Assembly: GCA_934678955.1 (NCBI GenBank)
Contig: CAKUSI010000271.1
Span: 1-5,478 of the forward strand
Length of the DNA stretch: 5,478 nucleotides
Source: an uncultured Austwickia sp.
GTDB lineage: Bacteria > Actinomycetota > Actinomycetes > Actinomycetales > Dermatophilaceae
Direction of reading: 5' to 3'
Under the pieces are notes generated by a model. That model was not told where the DNA came from. It did no database searches and saw only the letters and a program-made list of their open reading frames with translations. Every line of letters starts with the position of its first letter. Within the stretch, counting starts at the first letter, position 1. The position numbers and the translations under genes are program-made. This document shows positions 5,474-5,478 of this stretch, piece after piece.

Positions 5474-5478
5474 GGCTC

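Overview
The window comes from a high-GC actinobacterium, most likely a filamentous actinomycete of the Streptomyces/Streptosporangiales type. The evidence is strong G/C preference at third codon positions, an actinobacterial-style initiator tRNA, a UPF0182 membrane protein, and a Streptomyces-type HisN. The exact genus cannot be read from this sequence alone.

Layout, left to right. (1) Bases 1-777 hold the 3' end of a UPF0182 (DUF-type) membrane-protein gene on the + strand. A long hairpin follows it. (2) Bases 843-919 encode a complete initiator tRNA-Met(CAT), followed at once by a perfect 15-bp inverted repeat. (3) Bases 1131-1816 hold a two-gene module: a DUF433 antitoxin-like gene and a DUF5615 PIN-like toxin-like gene that overlap by ATGA. 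A possible promoter and an imperfect dyad lie upstream. Both genes use clearly more A/T-ending codons than the genes to their right, and the first contains a TTA codon. This module looks like the accessory, probably acquired, part of the window. (4) Bases 1967-4611 hold two M16-family (pitrilysin/processing peptidase-like) genes, again overlapping by ATGA. The first carries the HXXEH zinc site. The second lacks it but keeps the C-terminal Arg/Tyr motif, which is the arrangement expected of a two-subunit M16B peptidase. The first gene appears to be read from a leaderless transcript whose -10 element overlaps a palindrome. (5) Bases 4682-5473, on the - strand, encode a full-length histidinol-phosphatase of the inositol-monophosphatase fold (HisN), convergent with the M16 pair.

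How the genes relate: the UPF0182 gene, tRNA, M16 pair and hisN look like ordinary chromosomal genes. The toxin-antitoxin-like pair sits between the tRNA and the M16 operon and is the most system-like element. I see no transposase, integrase, CRISPR array or rRNA. No feature is a clear example of a wholly undescribed system. The best candidates for a second look are the DUF433/DUF5615 module with its putative operator beside an initiator tRNA, and the palindrome-controlled leaderless M16 operon.
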